Below, one piece after another: positions 7,564-14,290 of a DNA stretch of 21,351 nucleotides. The stretch is from the NCBI GenBank assembly GCA_034408895.1, contig JAWXCI010000022.1, positions 1 through 21,351 on the forward strand, written 5' to 3'. How positions within the stretch are numbered: position 1 is the first letter of the stretch; every line of letters begins with the position of its first letter. The position numbers and the translations under genes are program-made. The notes beneath the pieces are model-generated. The model searched no databases and was not told where the DNA came from. It worked only from the letters and a program-made list of their open reading frames with translations. This stretch comes from UBA4660 sp034408895 (GTDB lineage Bacteria; Bacteroidota; Bacteroidia; Flavobacteriales_D; Sanyastnellaceae).

Positions 7564-7815
7564 AGCAGGATTCACAGGATTTCAAGATTTTCCGGATGCT
7601 GGTGGTTGCATAATCCTGTTAATCCGTGAATCCTGCAAATCCTGATGATGACAATGGGGGGCAATCTTCTAATCTTGCAACACCGTTTTCAAATCCTGTT
7701 AATCCGTGAATCCTGCAAATCCTGATGCTGACAATGGGGGGCAATCTTCTAATCTTGCAACATCATTTTCAAATCCTGTTAATCCCTTAATCCTGTGAAT
7801 CCTGCTTCAGACAAT
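7555..7815. repeat. 261-bp element with 27-nt perfect inverted ends
   Basis: The segment 7555-7581 (beginning ATTGTCTGAAGCAGGATTCA) is the exact reverse complement of 7789-7815 (ending TGAATCCTGCTTCAGACAAT). Between the arms the sequence is built from AATCCTG/AATCCGTG words and an 80-bp direct duplication. It encodes no plausible protein. The right arm runs to within 3 bp of the ATG chosen for the GxxExxY gene. It looks like a small non-autonomous repeat element; similar AATCCTG-rich repeats are, in my recollection, scattered through Bacteroidota genomes. Confidence 0.8.
7612..7800 (+). repeat. 80-bp direct duplication (two full copies and a partial third)
   Basis: Copies 7612-7691 and 7692-7771 differ at only three of 80 positions. 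A third copy begins at 7772 (AATCCTGTTAATCC) and then diverges into the right inverted arm. Each copy has AATCCTG/AATCCGTG words, then GACAATGGGGGGCAATCTTC and a T-rich end. The low divergence suggests a fairly recent duplication. Confidence 0.85.
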
Positions 7816-7818
7816 GTG

Positions 7819-8202
7819 ATGGATGACCTCACTTACAAGATTATAGGTTGTGCCATGAAAGTTCACAGCACCCTCGGCAATGGATTCCAGGAAGTGATTT
7901 ACCAAAGATGTCTGGCTATCGAACTGCGTAATGCAGGGATTGAATTTGAGCGCGAAGTGGAGCAAGCCATCTTTTATGAAGGCCATCATGTAGGAACGCG
8001 CAGGTCCGATTTTGTGATTGCAGGTAAACTGACAGTGGAGTTGAAAGCAGTCATCAATCTTGAAGATGTGCATCTGGCGCAGGCGAAGAATTACGTGGTG
8101 GCTTATGATTTTGAAGTCGGCCTGCTCATCAACTTCGGAGCAAAGAGTTTACAGTACAAAAAGGTTTACAACCCGAAATACCAGGCTGCGAAATCGAATT
8201 GA
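7819..8202 (+). CDS. GxxExxY family protein (putative PD-(D/E)xK nuclease)
   Basis: The 127-residue product begins M-D-D-L-T-Y-K-I-I-G-C-A, the usual start of GxxExxY-family proteins (TIGR04256). The signature is G22-F-Q-E25-V-I-Y28. A nuclease-like core follows: R-R-S-D64-F-V-I ... V-E74-L-K76, matching the D...ExK pattern of PD-(D/E)xK folds. Length is typical of the family. An in-frame GTG at 7795 would add eight residues encoded by the inverted repeat; I prefer ATG 7819 because the family N-terminus begins there. No signal peptide, so cytoplasmic. The biological role of the family is not established to my knowledge. It stands alone in a repeat-rich accessory patch and converges with the protease gene that follows. 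Confidence 0.9.
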   Translation: MDDLTYKIIGCAMKVHSTLGNGFQEVIYQRCLAIELRNAGIEFEREVEQAIFYEGHHVGTRRSDFVIAGKLTVELKAVINLEDVHLAQAKNYVVAYDFEVGLLINFGAKSLQYKKVYNPKYQAAKSN

Positions 8203-8273
8203 ATATCCTCATCAAAGAAAAACACCACCATGCTCAAGACCATGCTGCTTAAATACTCCATAGGGCTGGATTC

Positions 8274-9491
8274 TTACTCCACCACAATATTCCTCACCGC
8301 TGTTCCTTCACGGAATATTGCTGAAATGATATAGACACCGGGGTTCAGTGCAGAAATATCAAATAAGGCATTCACGGAACTGGCTTCAAAAGAAATGAGA
8401 CGATGTCCCATCAGGTCGCAGACAGAAAATTCTACGGGTAAATCATTTGCGTTCATTTCAATCTCTATTGTTTCTCTCGCAGGATTCGGATGAACTGAAA
8501 AAACAGGATGGTTTTTTTCCTGAACAAACACATTGTCGCTACAACCATTTGATGTAACAATTCCTGTCCGCAATTCAACCAGGCAATCCATCATTGCTTC
8601 GCATTGTTCCTGGGTGAATATGTTCTTGCATTCGTCCAATGTGTAGTCCATGTAATTCATGAACATCACACCGGGTGAAATGGGAGAGCACAAATCCGTT
8701 GTTGGGAATTCAGGACAATTGAATTGCGGTCCTGACTGGTTGGGAGTGTCAGCGATGTAATCTGTTCCTGTGCATTCACCGGCATCATCACCCCAGGTGT
8801 GTTTCAGACAAAGCCAATGGCCTACTTCATGAACAAGAGTTAACCCCTCACTGAAAAATCCCCAGGTGCCTATTAGTTCGTTGTTCACCACAATACCATC
8901 ATCTGAAAGTTCGGAGTTAAGAGGCGGTGTTGCGTATCCTCCTGAATCCATCAGCCTGCAAACCCACACGTTGAGGTAGTGCTCACTGTCCCATGCATTG
9001 AGCCCGCCCATGTTGTAATGCTTGACATCATCATTATCCCAGAAAGAAAATGGAGTGTACCATTCTTCAATATCGGTTTCCCTTCGTTCTATTCCCGTTG
9101 TGGTATTTCCATCGGGGTCTATAGCTGCCAGGCAAAATTCCACATCAATTCCTGCTGCGGTATTCTGCCATGCATCGGGTGTAGCAGTCGTGTCATCATG
9201 TTCCCTTCGCATGTGATCATTCAGGATTTCCAGTTGAAGAAAAATTTCTTCATTGGAAACATTTTCAGCATTGGTATGCCACAGCACATGGAAAACAACA
9301 GGGATTTGAATGGTTTCCGCGGAACGATTTGATACTGATGAGTGATGAAGAAGAGTGATGGGTTCAACACAATGATGGTGATGAATGCACGAATTCTTTT
9401 GCAATTCTGAAGTCGTGCAAACACTCCTGTTCTGTGCAATGAGTGATGGTGAATAAGCCAGAACAATCCACAAAAAATGCGCTGCTCTCAT
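8274..9491 (-). CDS. Secreted pappalysin-like (M43 family) zinc metalloprotease with T9SS domain
   Basis: The 405-residue product starts with a signal peptide ending near L-I-A-Q20. The zinc site is H221-E-V-G-H225-W-L-C-L-K-H231, a metzincin HExxHxxGxxH in which Cys228 replaces the usual Gly. The Met-turn stretch M-N-Y-M-D-Y at 278-283 and the following D-E-C-K-N-I-F-T-Q-E-Q are characteristic of M43B proteases. The mature domain is Cys-rich, typical of the group. Residues about 328-405 form a T9SS type A sorting domain (V-H-P-N-P-A-R-E-T, C-D-L-M-G, I-S-A-L-N-P-G-V-Y), so it should cross the outer membrane by the type IX system and be released or anchored. Substrate unknown. It is a single gene, convergent with the GxxExxY gene across 71 bp and downstream of two tRNA genes on the same strand. 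Confidence 0.92.
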   Translation of the reverse strand: MRAAHFLWIVLAYSPSLIAQNRSVCTTSELQKNSCIHHHHCVEPITLLHHSSVSNRSAETIQIPVVFHVLWHTNAENVSNEEIFLQLEILNDHMRREHDDTTATPDAWQNTAAGIDVEFCLAAIDPDGNTTTGIERRETDIEEWYTPFSFWDNDDVKHYNMGGLNAWDSEHYLNVWVCRLMDSGGYATPPLNSELSDDGIVVNNELIGTWGFFSEGLTLVHEVGHWLCLKHTWGDDAGECTGTDYIADTPNQSGPQFNCPEFPTTDLCSPISPGVMFMNYMDYTLDECKNIFTQEQCEAMMDCLVELRTGIVTSNGCSDNVFVQEKNHPVFSVHPNPARETIEIEMNANDLPVEFSVCDLMGHRLISFEASSVNALFDISALNPGVYIISAIFREGTAVRNIVVE

Positions 9492-9615
9492 AGCACAAAG
9501 AAAGGAAAACTACAGGATTTGAAGTTAATGGTATCCGCAGACGAACCTTTAAGTCACGAAAAAAGAAAATAGAAAAGCCTTCCAGGGAAAACAGAAAACG
9601 GAATGAAGAAAAAAC

Positions 9616-9690
9616 TGGTAGCACCGGAGGGAATCGAACCCCCACCAAAGGTTCCGGAAACCTTCGTTCTATCCATTAAACTACGGTGCC
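9616..9690 (-). tRNA. tRNA-Arg (anticodon CCG)
   Basis: On the - strand the cloverleaf runs GGCACCG (acceptor), D-arm, anticodon stem AAGGT/ACCTT with loop TTCCGGA (anticodon CCG), then a T-arm with TTCGATT. The acceptor strand CGGTGCT and discriminator A follow, and CCA is encoded at 9616-9618. Position 1-72 is a G-U pair. CCG reads CGG arginine codons. Confidence 0.95.
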
Positions 9691-9697
9691 ATAAAAG

Positions 9698-9729
9698 AAA
9701 AAGCCGCCTGAATTTATCGGCAGCTTTTT
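9698..9729 (-). terminator. Hairpin terminator between the two tRNA genes
   Basis: AAAAAGCTGCC (9729-9719 on the - strand) pairs with GGCGGCTTTTT (9708-9698), with one G-U pair and a 10-nt loop. A further T-rich tail (CTTTTAT) follows. It lies just downstream of the initiator tRNA. It may end that transcript or cause partial read-through into tRNA-Arg; A/T tails on both sides could let it act in either direction. Confidence 0.75.
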
Positions 9730-9737
9730 ACTTTTTG

Positions 9738-9810
9738 TAGCGGGGACAGGACTCGAACCTGTGGCCTTTGGGTTATGAGCCCAACGAGCTACCAACTGCT
9801 CCACCCCGCA
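9738..9810 (-). tRNA. Initiator tRNA-Met (anticodon CAU)
   Basis: The loop CTCATAA gives anticodon CAT. Three features mark it as the initiator rather than elongator tRNA: three consecutive G-C pairs at the loop end of the anticodon stem (TTGGG/CCCAA), an A11-U24 pair in the D stem (GAGC/GCTC), and no Watson-Crick pair at 1-72, here T opposite T. The last feature is usually C-A in bacteria. CCA is not fully encoded (the sequence continues CAA). Confidence 0.93.
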
Positions 9811-9843
9811 ATGTCATTGCATCTCCTATTTTAAAAGAGCGCG

Positions 9844-9851
9844 CAAATATA
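9844..9851 (-). promoter_or_regulatory. Bacteroidota-type -7 element upstream of the tRNA genes
   Basis: The - strand reads TATATTTG, an exact match to the Bacteroidota -7 consensus TAnnTTTG, ending 34 bp before the first base of the initiator tRNA. A TTG lies 25 bp upstream on the - strand, which is longer than the usual spacing, so only the -7 element is convincing. Confidence 0.5.
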
Positions 9852-9873
9852 GACTAGCTTCGAAGCCTCTATC

Positions 9874-10779
9874 ATGCAAGAAAACAATAGCGAAAAACCG
9901 GGGCACAGAGCGGGTTTTGTAAACATCATTGGCAACCCGAATGCGGGAAAGTCCACCCTGATGAATGCATTGCTCGGTGAAAAACTGAGCATTGTTACGC
10001 CAAAAGCACAAACCACCCGCCACCGAATTATGGGGATTTTGAATGGCGATGATTTTCAAGTGGTGTACAGTGACACACCGGGCGTTCTCGATCCCAAATA
10101 CAAACTCCACGAAGGAATGATGAAGGCAGTGGGCACGGCATTGACTGATGCTGACCTCATTCTACTGGTTGTGGATCTGATGGATAAAAACGAACTGCAT
10201 GCTGGAACACTCGAAAAAATCAGGAACACGCAAATTCCTGTTTTTGTGTTATTGAACAAAGTGGATGTTGCAGGTTTTGAAAAAAGTAACGAGGCTTTTG
10301 TCAAGTGGCAGTCCGAACTTCCATCGGCAAAAATTTTTCCAGTTAGTGCGTTGGAAAAAATTTATACAAAGGAAATACTCGAAGAAATCAGGTTAACACT
10401 TCCTTTATCTCCCCCCTATTTCCCAAAAGATGAATTGAGTGATCGGACACAACGATTTTTCATTAGCGAAATCATTCGTGAAAAAATATTTCTGAACTAC
10501 CAGCGCGAGATTCCCTACTCCTGCGAAGTAAAAGTGGAGGAATTCACGGAAGAACCTGAAATCACCCGGATAAGGGCAGAAATTATCACTGAGCGCGAAT
10601 CGCAAAAGCGCATCCTTATTGGTCACCAAGGAAGTATGTTGAAGCGTGTGGGCACCGCAGCACGAAGGGACATTCAATCTTTCATTGGCAAAAAAGTGTT
10701 TCTTGAGTTATTCGTTAAGGTGGACGAAAACTGGCGCAATGATTTATCCCGCCTAAAAAGTTTCGGATATTGGGAATAA
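9874..10779 (+). CDS. era: GTPase Era
   Basis: The 301-residue protein matches Era throughout. G1 is G20-N-P-N-A-G-K-S27, the switch I region has T-P-K-A-Q-T-T-R-H-R, G3 is D67-T-P-G70 and G4 is N128-K-V-D131. A C-terminal KH RNA-binding domain (about 215-300) contains I-G-H-Q-G-S-M-L-K-R-V-G and ends in F-G-Y-W-E. Era binds the 3' end of 16S rRNA and assists maturation of the small ribosomal subunit at the inner face of the membrane (family knowledge). Length is typical. The ATG at 9874 lies 63 bp from the divergent initiator tRNA, so the two share an upstream region. ispE follows on the same strand after 58 bp. Confidence 0.97.
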   Translation: MQENNSEKPGHRAGFVNIIGNPNAGKSTLMNALLGEKLSIVTPKAQTTRHRIMGILNGDDFQVVYSDTPGVLDPKYKLHEGMMKAVGTALTDADLILLVVDLMDKNELHAGTLEKIRNTQIPVFVLLNKVDVAGFEKSNEAFVKWQSELPSAKIFPVSALEKIYTKEILEEIRLTLPLSPPYFPKDELSDRTQRFFISEIIREKIFLNYQREIPYSCEVKVEEFTEEPEITRIRAEIITERESQKRILIGHQGSMLKRVGTAARRDIQSFIGKKVFLELFVKVDENWRNDLSRLKSFGYWE

Positions 10780-10837
10780 CTAAAAGAGGAAGCATAAGCC
10801 AACGGTCCCAGCCATTTATTTCATTGAATCGCCAACC

Positions 10838-11656
10838 ATGATTGTCTTCCCGAATGCTAAACTAAACCTGGGTTTGCGAATAGTAAGTAAACGAGAGGAT
10901 GCCTTTCACAATATTGAAAGTGTTTTCTTGCCGCTGCCACTTCGCGATGTGTTGGAAGTGGTGAAGGATAAAAAACAGGATGACCTTCTTTTTTCAACCT
11001 CCGGAATTCCTGTTGAAGGAGAAACAGAATCGAACCTTTGTGTAAAAGCATATTACTTGCTACGCACGCGATATGCTATTGGCGGTGTCCAATGTCATTT
11101 GCACAAGAACATACCAATGGGGGCGGGGTTGGGCGGGGGCTCTGCTGATGGTGCGTTTATGATTCGCGCTCTGGGAGAATTGTTTGACCTGAAACTTGGT
11201 AAAGAAGAAATGCACTTTCTCGCGTTGCGCCTTGGCAGCGATTGTGCTTATTTCCTGCATAATGTTCCCAGCCTTGTTGAAGGGAGAGGAGAAAAAATAA
11301 GCAAAGTTGATTTTTCACTCCATGGAAAATTCCTTGTTCTTGTGCATCCCGGAATCCATGTGAATACCCGCGAAGCTTATTCAACGGTGAAGCCCGGAGA
11401 TTCAACAGAGGGCATTCCCGAAATTTTGAAATTACCAGAGCGGGAATGGCGTTTCAAATTGAAAAATGATTTTGAAGAATCCGTTTTCAAGACACATCCT
11501 GAAATAGCTGAGGTGAAGGAACTGCTCTACTCGCTTGGCGCTGTGTACGCTTCTATGAGTGGCAGTGGAAGTGCTGTATTCGGATTGTTTGATGAACCTG
11601 TGAATGATTTATCACAACACTTCCAGGGCTATTTTGTTTTTGAATCCGTGTTGTGA
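10838..11656 (+). CDS. ispE: 4-diphosphocytidyl-2-C-methyl-D-erythritol kinase
   Basis: The 272-residue GHMP-family kinase phosphorylates the 2-hydroxyl of CDP-methylerythritol in the MEP route to isoprenoid precursors. Motif 1 is P-N-A-K8-L-N-L-G-L, with the conserved Lys. The ATP-binding Gly-rich loop is P93-M-G-A-G-L-G-G-G-S-A-D-G-A. The segment L-G-S-D135-C-A-Y-F matches the catalytic Asp region, and a C-terminal M-S-G-S-G-S-A-V-F motif is present. Length is within the usual range. It probably shares a transcript with era, 58 bp upstream. It converges with the lptG-like gene, the stop codons being 10 bp apart with no obvious terminator between. The predicted role implies that this organism uses the MEP pathway. 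Confidence 0.96.
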   Translation: MIVFPNAKLNLGLRIVSKREDAFHNIESVFLPLPLRDVLEVVKDKKQDDLLFSTSGIPVEGETESNLCVKAYYLLRTRYAIGGVQCHLHKNIPMGAGLGGGSADGAFMIRALGELFDLKLGKEEMHFLALRLGSDCAYFLHNVPSLVEGRGEKISKVDFSLHGKFLVLVHPGIHVNTREAYSTVKPGDSTEGIPEILKLPEREWRFKLKNDFEESVFKTHPEIAEVKELLYSLGAVYASMSGSGSAVFGLFDEPVNDLSQHFQGYFVFESVL

Positions 11657-11666
11657 TGCCTCACTT

Positions 11667-12746
11667 TTACTTCTGTGCTTTTATGTAGATAAAAATTCCC
11701 ACGAGAAGAAAAAGGAGATTAGGAATCCATACCGCAATGGATGCGGGCAGCCCCTCATTGGCCGCTGCCACGGTAGTAATACGCGCAACGAATAGGAAAG
11801 TGAAGCCGACAATAACAGCAAGCAGAATATGCAACCCTGTTCCGCCTCTTGTTTTTCTTGATGACAGCGAAACACCAATGAGGGTGAGTACAAAAATGCC
11901 GAATGCGTTTGAAGTCCGCCCGTATTTTTCAATCTCGGCTTGCTCAATATTTCCTGAACCCCTGTCCTTTTCTGCTTGAATGTACCGGGTAAGTTCTCCA
12001 TAATTCATGGTGGAAACAACTTCGCTGCGCTGCGCAAAATCAGTTATGGCCATGTTGAGCGTAGTATCCATTTTCGTTTTGAAAGAAATGTATTCACTAC
12101 CATCGGCATTGATTGTACGAATCTCTGCATCGGTAAGTGTCCAAACGTTTTTCAAGGTGTCCCGCTTCGCGTTTGAAGCATTGATCTTGAAAACAAGTTT
12201 TTCATTTTTCCATTTCTCAAGAGAAAACTGGGTGCCGCTTTGTTTGGCGGGAATCACAGTCTTGAAGTGAACAATGGTTCCTGGTTCAATTTCGCGGTGA
12301 ATGTTTTTTTCATCCACATTTATTGCTCCTTTCAGGTACTTCAATTCAAACTCGAACTTGGTACGGTTGGCATAAGGCACCACAAAGTGAGAAAGAAGAA
12401 GTGAAGTCGTAACTAGAATGGCGGCAGTAATAAAGTAAGGAACCATCAATCGCCTGAAGCTGATTCCACCGGAAAGCATAGCTACAATTTCTGTTTGCTG
12501 CGCCATCTTGCTGGTTATCCAGATAATGGCGAGAAACACTATAAAGGAACTGAGCAGATTTCCAAAGTAGAAACAGAAATTGAGGTAGTAGTCTATCAGT
12601 ATTTCATGGAATGGTGCTCCGCTTTTTATAAGGTCGTCAATATTCTCCGACACGTCAAACACCACCGCCACTACCACAAATGCCAGAATCATGTAAACAA
12701 ATGTTCCAAGAAACTTTTTGATGATATAGCGGTCAAGAATTTTCAG
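11667..12746 (-). CDS. lptG: LptF/LptG-family lipopolysaccharide export permease with a non-ATG start
   Basis: The product has the LptF/LptG layout: three N-terminal membrane helices (around V-Y-M-I-L-A-F-V-V-V-A-V-V-F, F-I-V-F-L-A-I-I-W-I and I-T-A-A-I-L-V-T-T-S), a periplasmic beta-jellyroll domain, and three C-terminal helices. With LptB and LptF it moves lipopolysaccharide from the inner membrane to the Lpt bridge. The first ATG (12690-12692) would lose the start of helix 1. In-frame codons upstream encode K-I-L-D-R-Y-I-I-K-K-F-L-G-T-F-V-Y, exactly the expected N-terminus after the first residue. At the place of Met is CTG (12744-12746), preceded by ATT, ATT and a stop. I chose CTG, giving 359 residues; an ATT start or a base error is possible. 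It lies 58 bp downstream of tgt, probably in one operon. LptG rather than LptF is a best guess. Confidence 0.85.
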   Translation of the reverse strand: MKILDRYIIKKFLGTFVYMILAFVVVAVVFDVSENIDDLIKSGAPFHEILIDYYLNFCFYFGNLLSSFIVFLAIIWITSKMAQQTEIVAMLSGGISFRRLMVPYFITAAILVTTSLLLSHFVVPYANRTKFEFELKYLKGAINVDEKNIHREIEPGTIVHFKTVIPAKQSGTQFSLEKWKNEKLVFKINASNAKRDTLKNVWTLTDAEIRTINADGSEYISFKTKMDTTLNMAITDFAQRSEVVSTMNYGELTRYIQAEKDRGSGNIEQAEIEKYGRTSNAFGIFVLTLIGVSLSSRKTRGGTGLHILLAVIVGFTFLFVARITTVAAANEGLPASIAVWIPNLLFLLVGIFIYIKAQK

Positions 12747-12804
12747 AATAATCTATTGATTGTGGATATGCGCTGTGAAAGGGAAATTGGCTGACTTTTA
12801 TTTT

Positions 12805-13935
12805 TCAAATTCGTTCGGAAAGAACACCCACGATAGAATTTTTCCATTGAGCAAAAGTGCCATCGAAAATTCTTTGTCTCGACTCGCGCACCAGGTCGAG
12901 GTAAAAACGCAGATTGTGAATCGAAGCAATTTGCAACGCAAGAATTTCTTCTGCCGCAAAGAGATGACGCACATAAGCCTTCGAGTATGCCATGTCCACA
13001 AAACTCCTTCCTGTTTGGTCAAGGGGCGAAAAATCATTCTCCCATTTTTTGTTTCGCATGTTCATCACACCTTGTCTTGTGAAGAGATGTGCATTGCGGG
13101 CATTGCGAGTGGGCATCACACAGTCGAACATATCCACTCCAAGGGCGATGCACTCGAGGATGTTTGCCGGTGTCCCTACACCCATCAGGTAACGAGGTTT
13201 TTCTTTGGGAAGAATGTCGCACACTTTTTCTGTAATGTCATACATCACCTCATGAGGTTCACCAACACTCAATCCTCCTATAGCATTTCCATCTGCATTT
13301 TTTCCCGCAATGTATTCAGCGCTTTCCATTCGCAAATCACTGAAAGTACTTCCCTGCACAATTGGGAAAAGACTTTGCGAATGTCCGTACAGAGGTTCAG
13401 TTTCGCTTAGTCTTACGAGGCACCTGTCCAGCCACCGATGTGTCATTTGCATACTCTTCTTCGCATACTCTTTTTCGCACGGATAGGGAGTACACTCATC
13501 GAAGGCCATGATGATATCGGCACCAATCAAACGCTGAGCATCCATCACATTCTCCGGTGAAAAAAAATGTGATGACCCATCAATGTGTGATTTGAAAGTC
13601 ACACCTTCTTCTTTGATTTTCCTGTTGTCGCTCAGCGAATAAACCTGGTAGCCACCACTATCAGTGAGCATCGGTTTTTGCCAGTTGATAAATTGATGCA
13701 GTCCACCGGCCTGCTTAAGAATTTCAGTTCCCGGCCGGAGGTATAGATGATAGGTATTTCCAAGAATGATCTGTGCACCAATATCGCTCTCAAGGTCTTG
13801 TTGTGTAACGGCTTTTACAGTTCCCGCTGTGCCAACAGGCATAAAAATCGGGGTCTCTACAGTGCCATGATCGGTGTGAAGCAAACCCGAACGGGCTTTG
13901 GTGGTGGGGTCAACGCGTAGCAGTTCGAATTTCAT
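12805..13935 (-). CDS. tgt: tRNA-guanine(34) transglycosylase
   Basis: The 376-residue enzyme exchanges guanine 34 in GU(N) anticodons for the queuine precursor preQ1. The catalytic base lies in T-D92-S-G-G-Y-Q-V, the substrate loop in F-D-E-C-T-P-Y-P, and the nucleophile in D-M-F-D271-C-V-M-P-T-R-N-A-R-N. The family zinc ligands, normally C-x-C-x-x-C just after the P-L-D motif, are absent: residues 304-322 read P-L-D-Q-T-G-R-S-F-V-D-M-A-Y-S-K-A-Y-V. Only the downstream His (I-H340-N-L) remains. I believe this is common in Bacteroidota Tgt, so it is probably functional rather than decayed. The start at 13935 gives the standard N-terminus M-K-F-E-L-L. lptG follows. Confidence 0.96.
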   Translation of the reverse strand: MKFELLRVDPTTKARSGLLHTDHGTVETPIFMPVGTAGTVKAVTQQDLESDIGAQIILGNTYHLYLRPGTEILKQAGGLHQFINWQKPMLTDSGGYQVYSLSDNRKIKEEGVTFKSHIDGSSHFFSPENVMDAQRLIGADIIMAFDECTPYPCEKEYAKKSMQMTHRWLDRCLVRLSETEPLYGHSQSLFPIVQGSTFSDLRMESAEYIAGKNADGNAIGGLSVGEPHEVMYDITEKVCDILPKEKPRYLMGVGTPANILECIALGVDMFDCVMPTRNARNAHLFTRQGVMNMRNKKWENDFSPLDQTGRSFVDMAYSKAYVRHLFAAEEILALQIASIHNLRFYLDLVRESRQRIFDGTFAQWKNSIVGVLSERI

Positions 13936-13945
13936 GCAATGCAGG

Positions 13946-13953
13946 CAAACATA
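13946..13953 (-). promoter_or_regulatory. Bacteroidota-type -7 element upstream of tgt
   Basis: The - strand reads TATGTTTG, matching TAnnTTTG, and ends 10 bp before the tgt start codon, so the leader would be very short. No convincing TTG -33 element is found at the normal distance. The match may be partly coincidental. Confidence 0.4.
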
Positions 13954-14290
13954 AGTGGAGGATAGTTGGAAAGTTTGTGAGTTGGTGAGTTGGGTGTTGT
14001 GGGGATTGAAAATCGTTTCATCATTCTATTAGTTATGCAACTTGGATTATAGAAAACTGTCAACACTGTCATTTAAATTTTGCTGACCCGGAAATTTTGT
14101 CCTTCGAAATTCACGGAAACCAGAAAAAATTTCCGATTAGTCTGATTGGCTTTCAACTTGACAAGCGTGGCATATCAAAGAAAAAAGTAAAAGGCAAAAA
14201 AGCTGAACAATGATTTCCGGAAATCAAAGGAACAACTTCAATGCTCAATATCAAATTCAAAATAAGTCAAAATCAAAAAACAAAAAGAAC
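13954..14290. other. Intergenic region between tgt and the small heat-shock gene
   Basis: No gene is supported here. It holds a short tandem GTGAGTTG GTGAGTTG (13977-13992) and several GGAAA/TTTCC words: CCGGAAATTT at 14089, CGGAAA at 14114-14119 and TTTCCG at 14130-14135. It also holds a 16-bp palindrome at 14211-14226. TTGACA occurs at 14158-14163, but with no matching downstream element. Control of the heat-shock gene probably lies here. Confidence 0.6.
14211..14226. promoter_or_regulatory. 16-bp perfect palindrome, candidate operator of the heat-shock gene
   Basis: TGATTTCCGGAAATCA reads the same on both strands and lies 64 bp upstream of the chosen ATG. It is not the HrcA/CIRCE element. 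About one such palindrome is expected by chance per 65 kb, so position and the neighbouring GGAAA/TTTCC words are the main support. Confidence 0.35.

Noticed and set aside
7299..7800. CRISPR array
   Set aside because: The 22-bp units are contiguous without spacers, and the 80-bp copies are near-identical over their full length. There are no unique spacers and no cas genes nearby.
9364..9648. 94-codon - strand ORF upstream of the metalloprotease
   Set aside because: It is in a different frame from the protease, overlaps its 5' part and starts inside tRNA-Arg.
14210..14290. Longer N-terminus for the heat-shock protein from ATG 14210
   Set aside because: The extra residues are Asn/Lys/Gln-rich, unlike the family, and the DNA holds the palindrome and an A-rich leader.
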